DNA of 64,000 nucleotides from Plecoglossus altivelis (taxonomy: Eukaryota > Chordata > Actinopteri > Osmeriformes > Plecoglossidae), in contig BROE01000013.1 of the NCBI GenBank assembly GCA_036571765.1, forward strand, positions 7,779,903 through 7,843,902. Reading direction: 5' to 3'. The notes beneath the pieces were generated by a model. It worked only from the letters and a program-made list of their open reading frames with translations, ran no database searches and was not told where the DNA came from. The position numbers were made by a program, and so were the translations under genes. The number at the start of each line of letters is the position of its first letter. Positions within the stretch are counted from its first letter, which is position 1. This document shows positions 23,452 to 36,870 of the stretch, piece after piece.

Positions 23452-26400
23452 TCAGAACTCCTCCTCAGCATTCCGGCAGCGTGACCGTTTGAGCAGAGTC
23501 AGGCGGGCCAGGACTTCTTTGACAGCAAGTTCTCCATGGACTTTGTTGTCTCTCGTACGCACGTTCACACTATGAGTCATCTTCTCCTTCTCACCGACCA
23601 CTGCCAAGGCACCAAGCACAGCAGTTCATGATGCAGCCAAATCACACCACACACAGCTACCCTCACACATTTCCTTCTTGTACAACAATCCCAGTGTGAT
23701 GATCAACTACAGTGGGTTTAGCAACTGGAAACATTTAGCATGTGGTGTTCAAGCTAGCACCTCAAGGAAATAACCGTGATCATCCAATAACATTCATTTT
23801 CTCTTACCGAGAATGAAGTTGTACTGGGCTAACTGGGCATTGCGGATCTTTTTATTAAGAAGGCAGCTGGAATCAAGGTCAGCGTCGGCCATGAAACCAG
23901 CTTCCACAAAGTGCTTGCACACCTGAGGGAAAGGAAAAGATATGATTGCGATCCAATCGGCGTGAAGTACGAAGAGAGAAAGGTTTGAGGTCGGCTTACC
24001 TTCTTGACGTATTCTTCGCAGGAGGGGTTGACGGGCACAAACATCACCTGGCGTGGAGAAAGCCAGAGGGGCCTGATGGAGAGAGACGTCAATGTAAACA
24101 AGGCTCACAACACACCACTTGGTGCGACTCTGCGGGGTGGGGTTTTTTTTGCTTCCGTTTAAGAACCGTCACATAGTTCACTATGTGACTGGTTCTGAAT
24201 GAACACCAACGTACCATTTCCCGGCATAGTTCTCAGTGAGGATGGCAATCATCCTCTCCACTGATCCGAGGATGGCTCGATGGATGATAACAGGCCTATC
24301 CTTGTCATCCCCATCCTTCCTACAGGTTACAAAAGAACAAACACAAGGTTATGAAAACAGGTAGATCAGTTAAGACATTTCGACACACTACATCACCAAA
24401 CAGCCACCACCGACCTTGCTACATTAATCAACAGTGCCAAATGAGTTTAAAAACAATCCCTAATCAGTGCAATTGTCTAATGTATCTTAGTAGCTCTCCC
24501 TATTACTTAGCATTAGGACTGTGTGTTGGTGTACAGCTGAGAAATCGTATTCACGGTGGATTACAGAGTAGTCTTAGCTCCTATGCAGGAAGCAGACTCA
24601 GCTGTGTCACTAGTTTTATTGGGTGACTCACCCCACAAAGGTCAGATTGAAGCGGATAGGAAGCTGGAAGTCCAGTTGAATGGTTGCACATTGATGATAG
24701 CGCCCGATAGCATCTTTGATCTTAATGTCAATCTGAAATGAGGAGGAGGGGGGGGGCAGAGTGTGTTCAACAGAGTTCAAGACCTTCTTTAATTTCAGGG
24801 TGTTGATCGAGGGGGTGGAGGGGAGAGAGAAAGCTAATCACACAAACCTTTGGTCCGTAAAAAGCCCCATCACCTGGGTTTAGTTTCCATGGCTCCCCGA
24901 ACTCGTTCAAGCTGTTCTCCAATTGCTTGCAATCACAGGGATACGTTAACATGCAATTTCTACGTTCTGTTAAGGTTGTTTTTTTTTCGTTTAGTTAAAT
25001 TGGTCTCCTTTATGTAGAATTTTCAATTTTCTACCTTCTAAATAACGGATTACAGATTTTTTTAAAGGATCAAATCCCATTGTGCAGTTCATTCTCAAAA
25101 TGTTTTAGCTTAACTAATTAAAAAGCTTCTATACCCCATTATGGGGAACAGTCCGACAAAAGTCCATGAGTTACCTTCTCAGCCTCATTCCACACTGCAA
25201 TGTCCCCTAGGTATTTTTCAGGGCGAGTGGAGAGGAACAGTTGAAAGGAGAAACCAAAGACGTTGTAGACGCAGCGCAGGAAGTCCAGACAGCCCTTCAT
25301 CTCCCCCTCTATCTACACGGGGGAACGTTTCAGGGGCTTGTGCAAGAACGGTGGCATGTACGTACAGTTAGAGTATAACATCGCCCCAAGTTTCAAACGT
25401 CCCAGTCACCTGTTCCATGGTGCAGAAGATGTGAGCGTCGTCCTGCTGGAAGCGTCGCACTCTGGTCAGGCCTGTGAGGGCTCCTGAGAGCTCATTCCTG
25501 TGAAGAACCCCGAAGTCAGCTAGCCTGAGGGGCAGCTCTCTCCAGGAGCGCGGCCTGTGGGAGAACATCAGGCTGGAGGAGCAGTAAAGAGAACCAGGAG
25601 GAAGAAGGGAACATGAGGGAAAAAAAGAGGGATTAATGAATCAAATCTGATTACACAAAAGACTCATGGGTGTAATTCCTTGTGAAGAACATCACAGTCA
25701 CATCACATCACACAAGAACAACTACAGAGCTTCCTTGTCAAAGATTCCCTCTCATAAAGATGTAACAAATTGCTATTTCCCAGCAACTACACGGAAATGT
25801 CTTGCCCATACCAGTGTCCCGGGCAGTTCATGGGTTTGAGTGCAAAAACGTCCTGTTCCACAGGGAAGGAGAACATGTTCTCGCTGTAGTGCTGCCAGTG
25901 GCCAGACGTCTCCCACAGCTTGCTGTTGTAGATGTTGGGGGTGGCCACCTCCTGGAAGCCACGTCTGCAGTACTCCTCCTATACAGCACAGACGCCCCAC
26001 ACCATGAGTCAATAGAGTCCTGATGTTAAAGTTTGTCTAAAAGAGAATACGCTTTCTTTCTGAATAGTGATAAGAGGTTATGCAGCTACTTGAAATAGCT
26101 AGTATTTGTCTGCTGACAAGGACTACACACAAATATAGTCCATCAGAGTATGGTGAGAGTTGGATGGTCTTCTGAGTTGGCTGAACAGTACATCAGAGTA
26201 TCAAGTGAGTGTTGAGTGGACAGCTGCTTGGAAGGCAGAGGTGTCTTACCCTTATGAACTCTGTGAGGGTGCTGTAGACATGGGCTCCACGGGGGAGAAA
26301 GAAACAACTTCCAGGACTCAGATCGTGGAAGAAGAACAGCTCCTGCTCCTGCATAGCAGATACAAACACGTGGCTTTAATGACTTCACAGATATTCAGCC

Positions 26401-29342
26401 ACTTCTGTTGCTAATGGTGAGACAGATCTTGCACTTCGCAGGGAGCGATACACTCAGGCCCCGCCAGGAAGCCTGTCCAATGAATGACGGGCGCCCGCGG
26501 ACAGCGAACGCCTCGGCAAAAGGGCAAGGGCTTTTAATGGACAGTACAGAGAGCTCGCCATATAACGCCATCTTTCAACATGACATGCCATTTTGTCACC
26601 TATCCCTCTGAGTTGAAAACAATGAAAAGGAAAGTGCTTCTTGCCAGGTTTAATTTAGAGCTGGATCAGTTCTAACCAGCTCTGACTGGGGGGTCTGCCG
26701 TCTGTGTCTCCCACTGGGAGAATAGATGGAGTCAGCCTGGGGACCAGCTGGAGCTCCAGCGTGACTCACTGCTGCTTGCCGCAGCTCTGTAGAACCACAG
26801 CGCCCCCAACTGGATGGACCCAGTAACGCTGATGAATACGTAGGACTCGGCTCTAGATGGCAGCCGCGTTGTATTGTGCTTATAGGACCTTGATATGACT
26901 CAGAGGTTGACACTTGCAGACCAGACCAGAGTAAACCTTTTCTCCATCGCTCCTGAGAGACAGAGGACGCACCTTGCCAATCTTGCGGTGGTCTCGGTTC
27001 TTGGCCTCCTCCTGAAAGCGTTCCCACTCCTTTAGCATCTTGGTGTCAGGGAAGGAGATGCCGTAGATGCGCTGCAGGGTCTCCATGTCTGCACGGCCTT
27101 CCCAGTAGGTGGAAGAGTTCTAAAGGTCAAGGAAACGGTGATGAGATCGCCTGTGGCTGTGAGAAGGCGTTGGGAGTTTTACTTTCATCCATCACCCACC
27201 TTGTAGATTTTCATGGTCTTGATCTTCCCAGTGTGCCTGACATGGGGCCCTCGACACAGGTCAATCAGGGGGCCGCATCTGCAAGAGTGCATCATGGTTC
27301 TACTTTACACTGACATTGTCCCATTTCATTCAACATCTAAAAAAGCTTCTTTTTTTTAAACCAAGCATCAACTCACATTTTCTCTTGTACAAACGAATGA
27401 CCTGCAGTCCTGCTTACCTGTACACAGTTGTAGTTGGAGTGGTAACTTTCTCATTGAGAATGCGACACTTGAATTTGTTGTACTGCGAGAAAATATAAAG
27501 GGCAGGAAAGCGGTGTAAGCAGGCACTCGTGAATCACAAGGAGGAATGTGTGGCGTGCCAGGGCTCACCTTGAACATCTTCAGCAGTGTCTCCTTGCTGA
27601 TCTCCAGCCTCTCAAACGGCTGCTTCTCCTTCACTACAGCCTTGCACAGGGTCTCCAAATCTCCAAACTCAGTACTGGACACCCCCCTGAAAAAAACAAG
27701 CCAACACATTACAACATAAGTAGCGCCCCAGTGGTCACTGGGCCATTTTAATATACCCCCTTCATTTGTTTACGAAAGCCTGACAGCAGCCAGTACCGAG
27801 TATGGATAAGTCCTCACCTTTGTCCTTCGAGGAACATGTCATAGTAGAACCCATTCTCTATGGGTGGTCCATAACAAAGACAGCCTCCATAGTAGTTCTC
27901 CATGGCCTCCCCAAGAATATGAGCACTGGAGTGCCAGTACACCTAAAACGATCATCTCTCATTAAAACCTCAAAGAGCTGAGCCAGATAAGTACAGGTAC
28001 GGAGGCCCGGAGGGATCAGACTCACAGCTTGAGCGTCGTCATTGTCAAAGCGCAGGATCTCCAGTGAGCACTCCTCCTCCAAGGGTCTGTCCAGGTCCCA
28101 CAGGATCCCATTTACTCGCGAGATCACAGCATTGTCAGCCAGGCCCTGGCTGGAGAAGGAACACGCGCCATGATGACCTCACACTTCTACTCAGAAACCA
28201 AACTTCTCCGAACAGCAGTCTGACACCTTATTAGGTGTATCACCTTTCATGTCTTCTTCAAAAAAAGGCAACAACAACAACAACAACGGGAGCCTACCTG
28301 ATTCCACAGGCCAGCTGATATGGTGTCGTGATCCAGGACTGGGCCTGGACATTCTGCCCATCCGGCAGCTGCACAGTGATTGGTTGGCTGGCTGCAACTC
28401 TCTTTGCAAGCAAGGAATCACTTTCCTTCTTCAGCTCCTCATAGAGTTGCAGTCGCTCAGAAATGAACCCAGGCAAAGACTTTGGCTGGGAAGACAGACA
28501 CCAGAGATAGATAAAGGATAGCTCGGAGTTAGCTGTTGTAGCACAACTGTGGACAGATACGCTTGGCACTGTGGGTGTCATCATCTAGGTAATGTTCTAG
28601 CAGGCAAACTGCCACAGCAGGCAGAAAGACACTGTAAAAAAAGGCCCACCTCTTTTACTCCACTTCCTCTGTGGCTGTCATCTTCCTTCTCCTTTTTCTT
28701 TTTTTTCTCGACTGGCGGCTTGGCCTGCGCGGGTTCCTGAGAGTGGGTGGAGTAGTATACACAAGAAGTGTGACACATCACAGGAAGTCTTCAACAAATG
28801 GAACAGCTATAATTGAAAGAACCACATGCGGACTACTTTGGGTGATGAACACATCTATTTCTAGATACTGACAGTGGAAGTCAGTTGGGGTCAGTCCTCT
28901 GCCTGGCTTCCACCCAACCCCAACAACTGGCACACTCAGGGTTAGCTTCGCACGGCTAAATCTGATCTCTAGCTGCTGAATAAATTCAAGTAACACCCAG
29001 CAAGCAGCACACAACATAGATGTCCAAACAGATAAACTGTATAACCTTATGTTCAGCACGGTTCTTTGTTGGTTGTTTATTGTCTGGTTTATTTGCGTGG
29101 CTTTTGACTGTGTCCCCCTTGCCCTGCTGTGCTTCCAGCTCGAGCTCATACTCAAGACCCCGGCGAAGGTGCACGAGACGGTATTTTAATTTCTCATTTT
29201 CGCTCCGAAGGTCTTCTAGCTCTGAAGAACTGGCGAGAATGCCCCCGCCGTTTAAACCGTCACGAAGACCATGAATTTCTCGAGTGAGGATCTCAATTTG
29301 TTCTTCCTGGGAAGCCAAACGTGCTCTCATGATCTCCGCCAT
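23452..29342 (-). CDS. tars3: TARS3 (TARSL2), cytoplasmic threonyl-tRNA synthetase
   Basis: Charges tRNA-Thr with threonine; class II synthetase. Nineteen exons, minus: 29342-29046, 28736-28650, 28485-28298, 28149-28026, 27942-27818, 27686-27569, 27482-27418, 27278-27200, 27119-26973, 26348-26250, 25978-25812, 25572-25410, 25312-25175, 24925-24848, 24732-24632, 24319-24215, 24072-24000, 23922-23808, 23600-23452. Frame is kept throughout: 805 aa (human TARS3 802). Residues 1-65 are a leucine-zipper-like coiled coil, the feature that separates TARS3 from TARS1. A lysine-rich linker (KKKKKEKE) follows, then TGS (about 164-228), the SAD editing domain with HSSAH at 236-240, the catalytic core, and the anticodon-binding domain. 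The three active-site zinc ligands are present with the bacterial spacing: C495 (NCPGH), H546 (DDAHIFC), H672 (IIHRAILG). Beside tm2d3, as in human. Exon 1 donor (GTTATA) and exon 14 acceptor (GATTGCAAG) are weak. Confidence 0.95.
24162..24196. repeat. Short near-perfect hairpin in a tars3 intron
   Basis: The arms AGAACC-GTCACATAGT and ACTATGTGAC-T-GGTTCT pair over 16 bp, with a 2-nt loop (TC) and one bulged base. It lies between tars3 exons 16 and 17. Function unknown. Confidence 0.7.
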
Positions 29343-30054
29343 CTTTAAATTACTATTCTATTTCAGCATGTCCGTCTCAGATTCAGCGCCCCCTGTGCAA
29401 ATAAACTGTTAGGTGAATGGACCAACAGTCAGAGTCAGTACATATATACGCCTCTAAAAATTTAAATTTTCGCATTTCTTTATCATGTTTAAGTGTAAGA
29501 AGACCGTAATTACATCCGAGATGTCGAGACTTTAGGAGAGTTAGGAACATACGATACTTAGTATAATCGCTAGAGGGCAGCACAACCTTTGACCACCACT
29601 GTAGAAATGGGTCAGCTGATCATTGACAGCATGCTCACGTTGGATGTAAACATTCAGTTTCGACTGTTTCTAATAGATTAATGAAGGTAACCCCATTTGA
29701 AGTCTGCGCATGATTCCAGTATTCATTATTCATCAATGTTGTCAAATTGTACATGTATAGCGTTAGGTATATTTTGCTCATATAACAGGTTATGTTGCAT
29801 GCAACATACATTTTAGCTAGCTAATAGTTGGCTACTAGCTAGAAGCTTGTCGTCTTGAGTTGGCGACGGGTCTGCAAGCAGGCATTGCTATAGCAAGATA
29901 GCGACATGATTTACTTCTAGAAAGTCCGATTATGTCATGTTTGTGACGACACTACACTGCATATGAAAGTATCAAACTCTTAGTGACTTAGCTGTGGTGA
30001 ACGTCCTGTTACAGAACGTCCCGTACACAGTGACTTTTGCATGCAGCTGACAGA
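29343..30054. promoter_or_regulatory. Bidirectional promoter between tars3 and ulk3
   Basis: Only 712 bp separate the two start codons, which point away from each other, so the core promoters of both genes and their 5' UTRs must share this interval unless distant 5' exons exist. No TATA box is evident, as usual for housekeeping head-to-head pairs. Confidence 0.65.
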
Positions 30055-33000
30055 ATGGCCTCGAGTTTCGCCCCACCGAAGCTGGCCGACTTCATTCTCA
30101 CAGAACGACTGGGGAGTGGTACCTATGCGACGGTCTACAAAGCCTACAGCAAGGTCGGTCACTCTCGGCCAACTCCACCACGTCACAATATTCAGACATG
30201 ACAATTATGTTCATTTCAGGAAGTGAGCTGTGTCTGTTTCCTTGTAGGGGGACAGTCGAGAAGTAGTGGCTGTGAAGGTAGTGAGTAAAAAGAGTCTGAA
30301 CAAAGCATCAATGGAAAACCTGCTGACAGAGATTGAGATACTAAAGACTGTGCGCCACCCACACATAGTGCAGTTAAAGGACTTCCAGGTAGACAACTGG
30401 TCCAAACTGTTTATGGGAAATGAACTGATCAACACTTCCAAAAACACAGTTGGAAAAAATCTGAACTTGCCCGCCTTCCTTCCCACTTTCCCCACGCTCC
30501 CCTTTCTCTGTCTCCCTTTCCCTCCCTGGACAGTGGGACAGTGAGAACATCTATCTGATCTTGGAGTGGTGCTCAGGAGGGGATCTGTCCCGTTTCATCC
30601 GAAGTCGGCGTCTGTTACCCGAGAGGGTGGCTCGCCGATTCCTGCAGCAGATAGGTGAGGCCCTCCACCAGCACTGTCCTCGATCCTCATAGCTCTGTTT
30701 CATCTATTTACTGCAGTGTGAGACAGAATACGAGTGCAAGTGTTTAACTCGACTAAGATTTACACGGAGATGTGACATAATCGAGGCCATTTGAGGATGG
30801 CCTCCGTAGCCAATAATCAGTTGCATCTTTCTACCTCTCGTTTGAAAAACAAACACAGCCTGCGCCCTCCAGTTCCTCCATGAGCGAAACATCTCCCATC
30901 TGGACCTGAAACCCCAGAACATTCTGCTCTGTGGTTCGGTCCTCAAATTAGCAGGTAGGTTGCAGCCAATTCACACTGTGTCTGCGCCCGCATATATCTA
31001 CCCATATTAGGTTCCACAGACTGCTCGCTTGCATGTGGCTTTGATTTGAAATGTCAGATTTGTGTTAGATGCCTTTGCTGCGAAGGTGAACCATGTCAGC
31101 ATGTGGCTGTACTTTGTTGGAAACATTCTTTATATTGCTACCACTGTACACAAAGTATAATTGCCTTTGACATGTTCAGTGTTAAGTATCCAAATAATAC
31201 AACTCTGCAGTGTAATATTTCAAATGTGTCAGTCATTGCTGTTTATAGTATTACTGTTCCCTGCCTAAAATATGTATCGTAATAATGCTTCATGATTTCC
31301 TTGATATACGTTCTAGTGTAACACGGTTTAACTACACAGTGTGTGTATTTGCCCATAACCATTCTAATGTTCATGGCCTCTCGTGTGTTTGTAGATTTTG
31401 GCTTTGCCCAGTACATGTCTCCCTGGGATGAGCAGAGTGTGCTTAGGGGTTCTCCTCTCTACATGGCACCAGAGATGGTGTGTCGCCAGCAGTACGACTC
31501 CAGAGTGGACCTCTGGTCTGTGGGGGTCATCCTGTACGGTAGGGTCCGCCTCCCCAAACGAATAACAGACTTGAAATGCATTCAACAATGCCATGAAATG
31601 CATTAAGCAATACTTGAAACCTTGTTTGTTTGTTTGTTTGTTTGTCGATGTGTTGTTTTTGCAGAGGCTCTGTTTGGTCGTGCTCCTTTTGCCTCCAAGT
31701 CCTACACTGAATTAGAGGAGAAGATCCGCAGTAACAAGCCTGTTGAGGTGACATGCTGCTCTGCAGGGACAAAGACTGATGGATAGGAGGCCTGGGGTGG
31801 GGGGGGGGGTTTGTTACAATGGAAGATCATTATTTCAGAATGACTGAGCTGTTTCACTTCCAAATATTGTACACCACTGAGTGGCGCCCTTGTCCAATAC
31901 ATGTGCTAGTTCTTTCCTGTGAGAATGACGGGCAAACTTGACTTGACAAACTTGAAGTTGTTTATCGGAGTGTTTTATTGAGTGTGTTTGTGTGTGTTTC
32001 AGATCCCTGCCGGTGGCAGAGTGTCTCGAGACTGCAGAGATCTGCTCCAGCGGCTTCTGGAGAGAAATCCAGATACTCGTCTCACCTTCTCACAGTTCTT
32101 TTCTCACCCATTCGTGGACTTGGAGCACATGCCCAGTGCAGATAGTTTGGGGAAAGCGGTGAGAAAAAAACTGTTACTCCTGGTTTGGGAGGATTGTATC
32201 TAAATCACGATGCTGTTTCACAAAGTTCCCTGTGTCCTTTTGCAGAAAGCCCTGGTCCTCCAGGCTGTCCAGAAAGACCAAGCAGGGGAGAGGTCTGCAG
32301 CCCTGTCTCTCTACTGCAGCTGTTTGGAGCACTTTGTCCCAGCCATTCACTGTAAGAACACCTCCAGCCTCTCTCACCGCCAAACATCTCAGACCACCGT
32401 TTCAACTGTTCCCTCCCTAAACTTCAACCCAAAACACGTCCTTTTTCTTCATCACAGACGAGACAGACCGACTGCGCAAAGACGCCCTGAGGCAAAAGGT
32501 AGGCCGAGAACACGACGACTATTCACATTTAGAGAACGTCTCTACTGTTCGTTGTTCTCTCCCCCCCCCCCGCCCTGTTTTTTTTTTTTCGTTCACACGC
32601 TAACTCCAAAGGAAATGATTTCAGCTCTATGAATTCCATATGGTGTGGATGAACAGCACATGGTGAGGCTGCTGTAATTGGATTAGAGAGGGTGAATGTA
32701 AGAGCTGTGCTCCGCAGGTCAGTCAGTATGTATCCAGAGCTGAGGAGCTGAAAGCCCTGGTGGCCACAGACAACAGAGTGAGCTTTGAGAAGGCCAAGAA
32801 CACCAGAGACATCCTCAGAGGTACAGGAACACTCAACTCTGCACGCTCAAGAAAAACATATATGCGCGTACATACTGTATATACACTTATGTGCATTTTT
32901 GTTTCATTACCTTCTAACACAAACTGTGGTAAAAAAGCACCTATGTTTGTTAAGGCCTAGAATGTTCCACCTGACCTTGTGAGTGGGCAGTTTCTGCTCC

Positions 33001-35322
33001 TATCCAGGTCTTCCCCGTCTGAGTAAATGGCTTGGAGGAAGGTTGTAGAGGACATAGGAACTTACCCCTCCTGTCTCTTCCACAGAGATGTCCCGAGACC
33101 AGCCCCGTCTGCTCGCTGCTCTGGAGCTAGCCTCTGCTGCCATAGCTAAGGTGAGCTGAGGTACCTGGGGAATGTAAGCTAGCCTCTGCTGCCATAGCTA
33201 AGGTGAGCTGAGGTACCTGGGTAATGTAGGCTTGCTTCTACTGCCATAGCCTCTACTGCTTAAACTCAGAGCAGGATGTGTCTCTAGCCGGTCTGTAGTG
33301 GTCTACAAGCATTGTCACAGAGTTTGTCTTTACCTTAGGAGGAGAAGGGACTGGATGACCAGGACACTCTGGATTTGTACCAGCAGAGTCTAGGGGAACT
33401 GCTGCTTGCTCTAGCAGGTAAGTCGTCTACATCTAGACATTGCTGTTGTCACATGCTGTTCGGCAAAGACCACAGTGACAGTTGTCACAGGGTGCAGCTC
33501 TGGTATAGACTTGTGTAAACACAGATCGGCTTGCCAAGGGGGGAGACGATCGAGAACGTGCCAACATTCAGGGACCATGACATCAGACGGGTGTGTTTGC
33601 TTGTGTGCCCGCCTGCCAGGGTCGTGTGTGTGTGTGGACACCCTGTGGCTCTGGCTGGTATGCATTAGCTGTGGCTCACATGACCTCATCTGGTAGAGGG
33701 TCCTAATAGACGAGGGAGGTGGAGGAGGGATTAGAGAAGGTGGGCAGAAATAAGGGAGAGGAGGTTGAAGGTTAAAATGAGAATGGAGTGGAAGGGTAGA
33801 AAGAGTAGAAAGAGTTATTGGAGAGAGAGGTGGAGGGGATATATTGAGGAGGAAGAAGGGGAGGAGGGGTCTAGAGGAGAGCCAGATGTGTGTGAGAGAG
33901 AGGGAGAAAGAGAGAGAGAGAGGGAGGGAGGGAGGAAGAGGGAGAGAGAGCAGAGGATGCGCCCGGTGCCAGGGCCCTGTGTGTGGTACTGAGCACCAGC
34001 ATCTGGTTCCCATTCAGACACACACTGTTCATTTCTCAGTATTATTACACTCTGGAAACAAATCAAACCCATTATCTGTCTAATAGTGGGACTGCTCCGA
34101 GCATCTCCCCTGGATCAGGAGGCTCAGGAGCGTGGCACGGCAGAGAGCAGCACAGAGGATTATGGGAAGGGTCGGGAGGTGGAGGGGGAGTGTAACTTTG
34201 CCCTTTTGTCTGGCAGTGGCCTCTTGTTGCTCATGTTCCCAGCATGCTTTGCTGGTCAGTGAGGGGGAGAGGGATTCGATTCCCCCTTTTCCCTCACATT
34301 CTCTCTCTCTCTCTCCCTCCCTCTGTTTTTCTCTCCTGAAGCTGACTAATTGAGAAAGACTGTCCCACTCTAGTGTTCTCCCCCTCAACTCCCTACGGCC
34401 AATCAAAAGCAAAGCTGCAGCTGTAAATTATCTCTCCTGTGCAAACACTACGATTGGGGGAAAAGTAATCAATCTCTCTCCCTCTCTTTCTCTATATTCT
34501 CTTTTTCTCCCCTCCAGCCGAGGCACAGGGCCGAAGGAGAGACTTGCTCCACAGTGAGGTGACGAGCGAAGTATCTGCGGGTGGAGTGTGGGGGGGGGGG
34601 GGGGGTGGGGTGTGAGGGGATCCTGGAGAGGAGTTGTGGTTCAGTGCTCACTGCAAGAGCGTACATATATCAGCCTGGACCGGGCCCGAAGCCTCCCACC
34701 CTCCCTATCTTTGACCCCGAACAGGCCTAGCTACTGTATATCTCAGACACAAGAGCCAGGAGCTAGCCGTCACATGTGGACCTTCGGCTGAGTAGGCGCT
34801 AATAACATCATACATCACTGAGACTGCAGCTGCAAGCACACACACGTCATCCTCCCATTAAACTGGGATACTGCTTTAAATTATCAGGTAGCGATGTAGC
34901 AGTAGTACTGTACTCTATCATACTCTGCAATACTCTTCAAAAGTCTGTAAACCTATAGCAAGATGTACTCAGAACTCTTATATAATCATCCTGATTCAAC
35001 ACTGGAAAACATACTCATTGTCTTAGGCTCTAGTACTGTAGTCATTTTTTGTTTTGGTCGTCTGTTTTGGCAGTAACTCAGCCAACAAAACACAACAATG
35101 TTTCAACAACAAACCCAAGAGAGACGGAGAGAGAGAGCGAGAGAGAGAGCGAGAGAGATCTCTGCAAGCCCTGAGGGTATAGACCTCCCTATTTGAAGTT
35201 TTATGGGCGCTTGGCTTAAGTAAATTCAGATGCGGCTGTAATAATCTAACGCTGTGCTGGGGAGGCCTGGCCAATCGAAAGCATGTGTGTGGGTAAGAAC
35301 CCACGAGAGGCGAGCGGCACTG

Positions 35323-35362
<40 letters not shown>

Positions 35363-36870
35363 TTGTTCAGATATCTGACATTGAGCTCCGTTCAGACTCC
35401 CTTCTCTCAGGGCCCTAATTCCCAGTTCAATAGCATAGCCTCATAGAATGTGAGAGTCTCAGCCTTGATCTAACTGGTGGGTTAATACTGTGCTATTATG
35501 ACTGTAATCCATGGCGGGGGTAATTGGGCTGTATTACAGCCTTGGTTCTGTGGTTTAATGGGGTATTAAAGGTTGGAGTCGAGGTTGATGCTGCATTGCC
35601 ATTATTAGTTTACCACAGCAATTTTTTGTCTTTTAAAGAGAGGGAGGTTATGGGGACCTATCAACCTCGCTCTAACCTCCTCTTCATCATGATCCCTTTA
35701 TCAGCCCTGGGGTTCTGAACGAGGAGGACAGGAGACCATGTGGTCTACATACTAAACCTGTCTCTCTTTTCAGATTAAAAGCCTTATGTCCAGAGCTGAA
35801 TACCTCAAGGAGCAGATGAAGGTAGGGCTACTTCTGTTAGCGTTTCTCATTCAAAATTCACTCTGAATTCAGCTGTGTCGGTTTGATCTGCTGTTTGTAT
35901 CTGTCCTGTAGATGCAGGAGGCCCAAAAGGATGTCTCTCTGGATCGAGAGCCTCTTTCAGAGTCTGTGAAAAGTTGTAAGTATAGTACATGCGCGTGTGT
36001 GTCCTATACACCCGCCGCCTCCCCTCACTTTAGTGAGACCAGTAGCCATAGTATATATACTATATATACTATATATATATATACACTATATATATATACA
36101 CACATACATGTGGGGTTAAGTGTGAAATGGCCGTCTGAAGCCATAATGAAATTTCCCTTCAGCATAGTTTCTTTTCCACTAGTAAAATGTGAGCTTCTCT
36201 CTTACCAAGCTGTGGAGCCCCTGGGAACGCCTGGCTCTCTGGTTTCATCTCTCTCTGTAGCTCTGGGCAGATCTGACCTTTGCCCACTAGTAAAACCCAC
36301 CTTGTGAAAGTCAGTCTTAGTTTTAGCCAAGAGCAAGTTCCATCCCCCTAACTCACATATCTCACTGTCAGAGCTTGGCTGAGATGGTAGATAGTTGATA
36401 TGTAAAGCCAGACAATATCCTGTTTTTAGTTAAAAATTCCAGAGGAATTATAAGTGCAAGGCGCGTTAAATGAATGTTCTGGAAAGTTCTGTTTTCCTAA
36501 AGGTACAGCACTGCTGTTATTGGAGTTCACCCAGACAGGGCGGCAGGCAGACGTGTCTCGCTGGCGTTTCTCAACGTGCAGCTGGAGGGTCATAGCAACA
36601 TCCAGGACTGTCTGCTGACCTTACACTAACGAAGATGTCATGTCTGACTGAGGCCTATTACAATCGCTCTCTCAGACTCTCTCAGACTTATCATTCACAC
36701 ACACTGACATAATACAACAAACACACACACACACACATAGGTATAGTAGCACACACACAAAACGTATCCTGGTTAGTTCAGGATTGAACCAAGCCTACAT
36801 GATAATATTCGGTAACATTCCAGTCTGTGTTCTTCCTCCCTCCTCTTCCTCAGCATGCTGTGTTCAGTGA
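30055..36870 (+). CDS. ulk3: ULK3, unc-51-like serine/threonine kinase 3
   Basis: ULK3 phosphorylates GLI factors in Hedgehog signalling and ESCRT-III proteins at the abscission checkpoint. Sixteen exons: 30055-30153, 30248-30388, 30534-30654, 30859-30954, 31395-31538, 31665-31747, 32003-32158, 32246-32351, 32458-32498, 32718-32820, 33086-33150, 33339-33417, 34518-34558, 35774-35821, 35912-35975, 36854-36870. Frame is kept throughout: 467 aa (human 472). Kinase domain residues about 13-270: glycine loop LGSGTYATVY, catalytic lysine K43 (VAVK), HLDLKPQN at 134-141 (HLD instead of HRD, also in human ULK3), DFG at 153-155, APE in LYMAPEM. Two MIT domains follow (about 280-355 and 365-450) and the protein ends SCCVQ, close to human SSCTLQ. 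The exon 1 donor is a poor GTCGGT. The exon 11 donor is duplicated 52 bp downstream (see findings). Confidence 0.96.
33126..33251 (+). repeat. 52-bp tandem duplication spanning a ulk3 exon 11 end and its splice donor
   Basis: Copy one (33126-33177) holds the last 25 bases of ulk3 exon 11 plus the donor GTGAGC and 27 intron bases. Copy two (33178-33229) repeats this almost exactly, with a second AAG|GTGAGC at 33202/33203. A degraded third start follows (33230-33251). Confidence 0.93.
33830..33955. repeat. GA/GGA-rich purine tract in ulk3 intron 12
   Basis: GAGGAGGAAG words pass into GAGAGAGA and GGGAGGGA. Confidence 0.8.
34590..34605. repeat. Poly-G run in ulk3 intron 13
   Basis: 16 G in a row just downstream of the exon 13 donor; a potential G-quadruplex in the ulk3 pre-mRNA. 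Confidence 0.9.
35322..35360. repeat. (TG)n microsatellite in ulk3 intron 13
   Basis: About 19 uninterrupted TG units. Confidence 0.95.
36046..36105. repeat. TA-rich microsatellite in ulk3 intron 15
   Basis: Tandem TATATACTA units and (TA)n. Confidence 0.85.

Noticed and set aside
33411..34013. 200-codon minus-strand frame in ulk3 intron 12
   Set aside because: Proline/serine/leucine-rich translation of the purine repeat's complementary strand, antisense to an intron.
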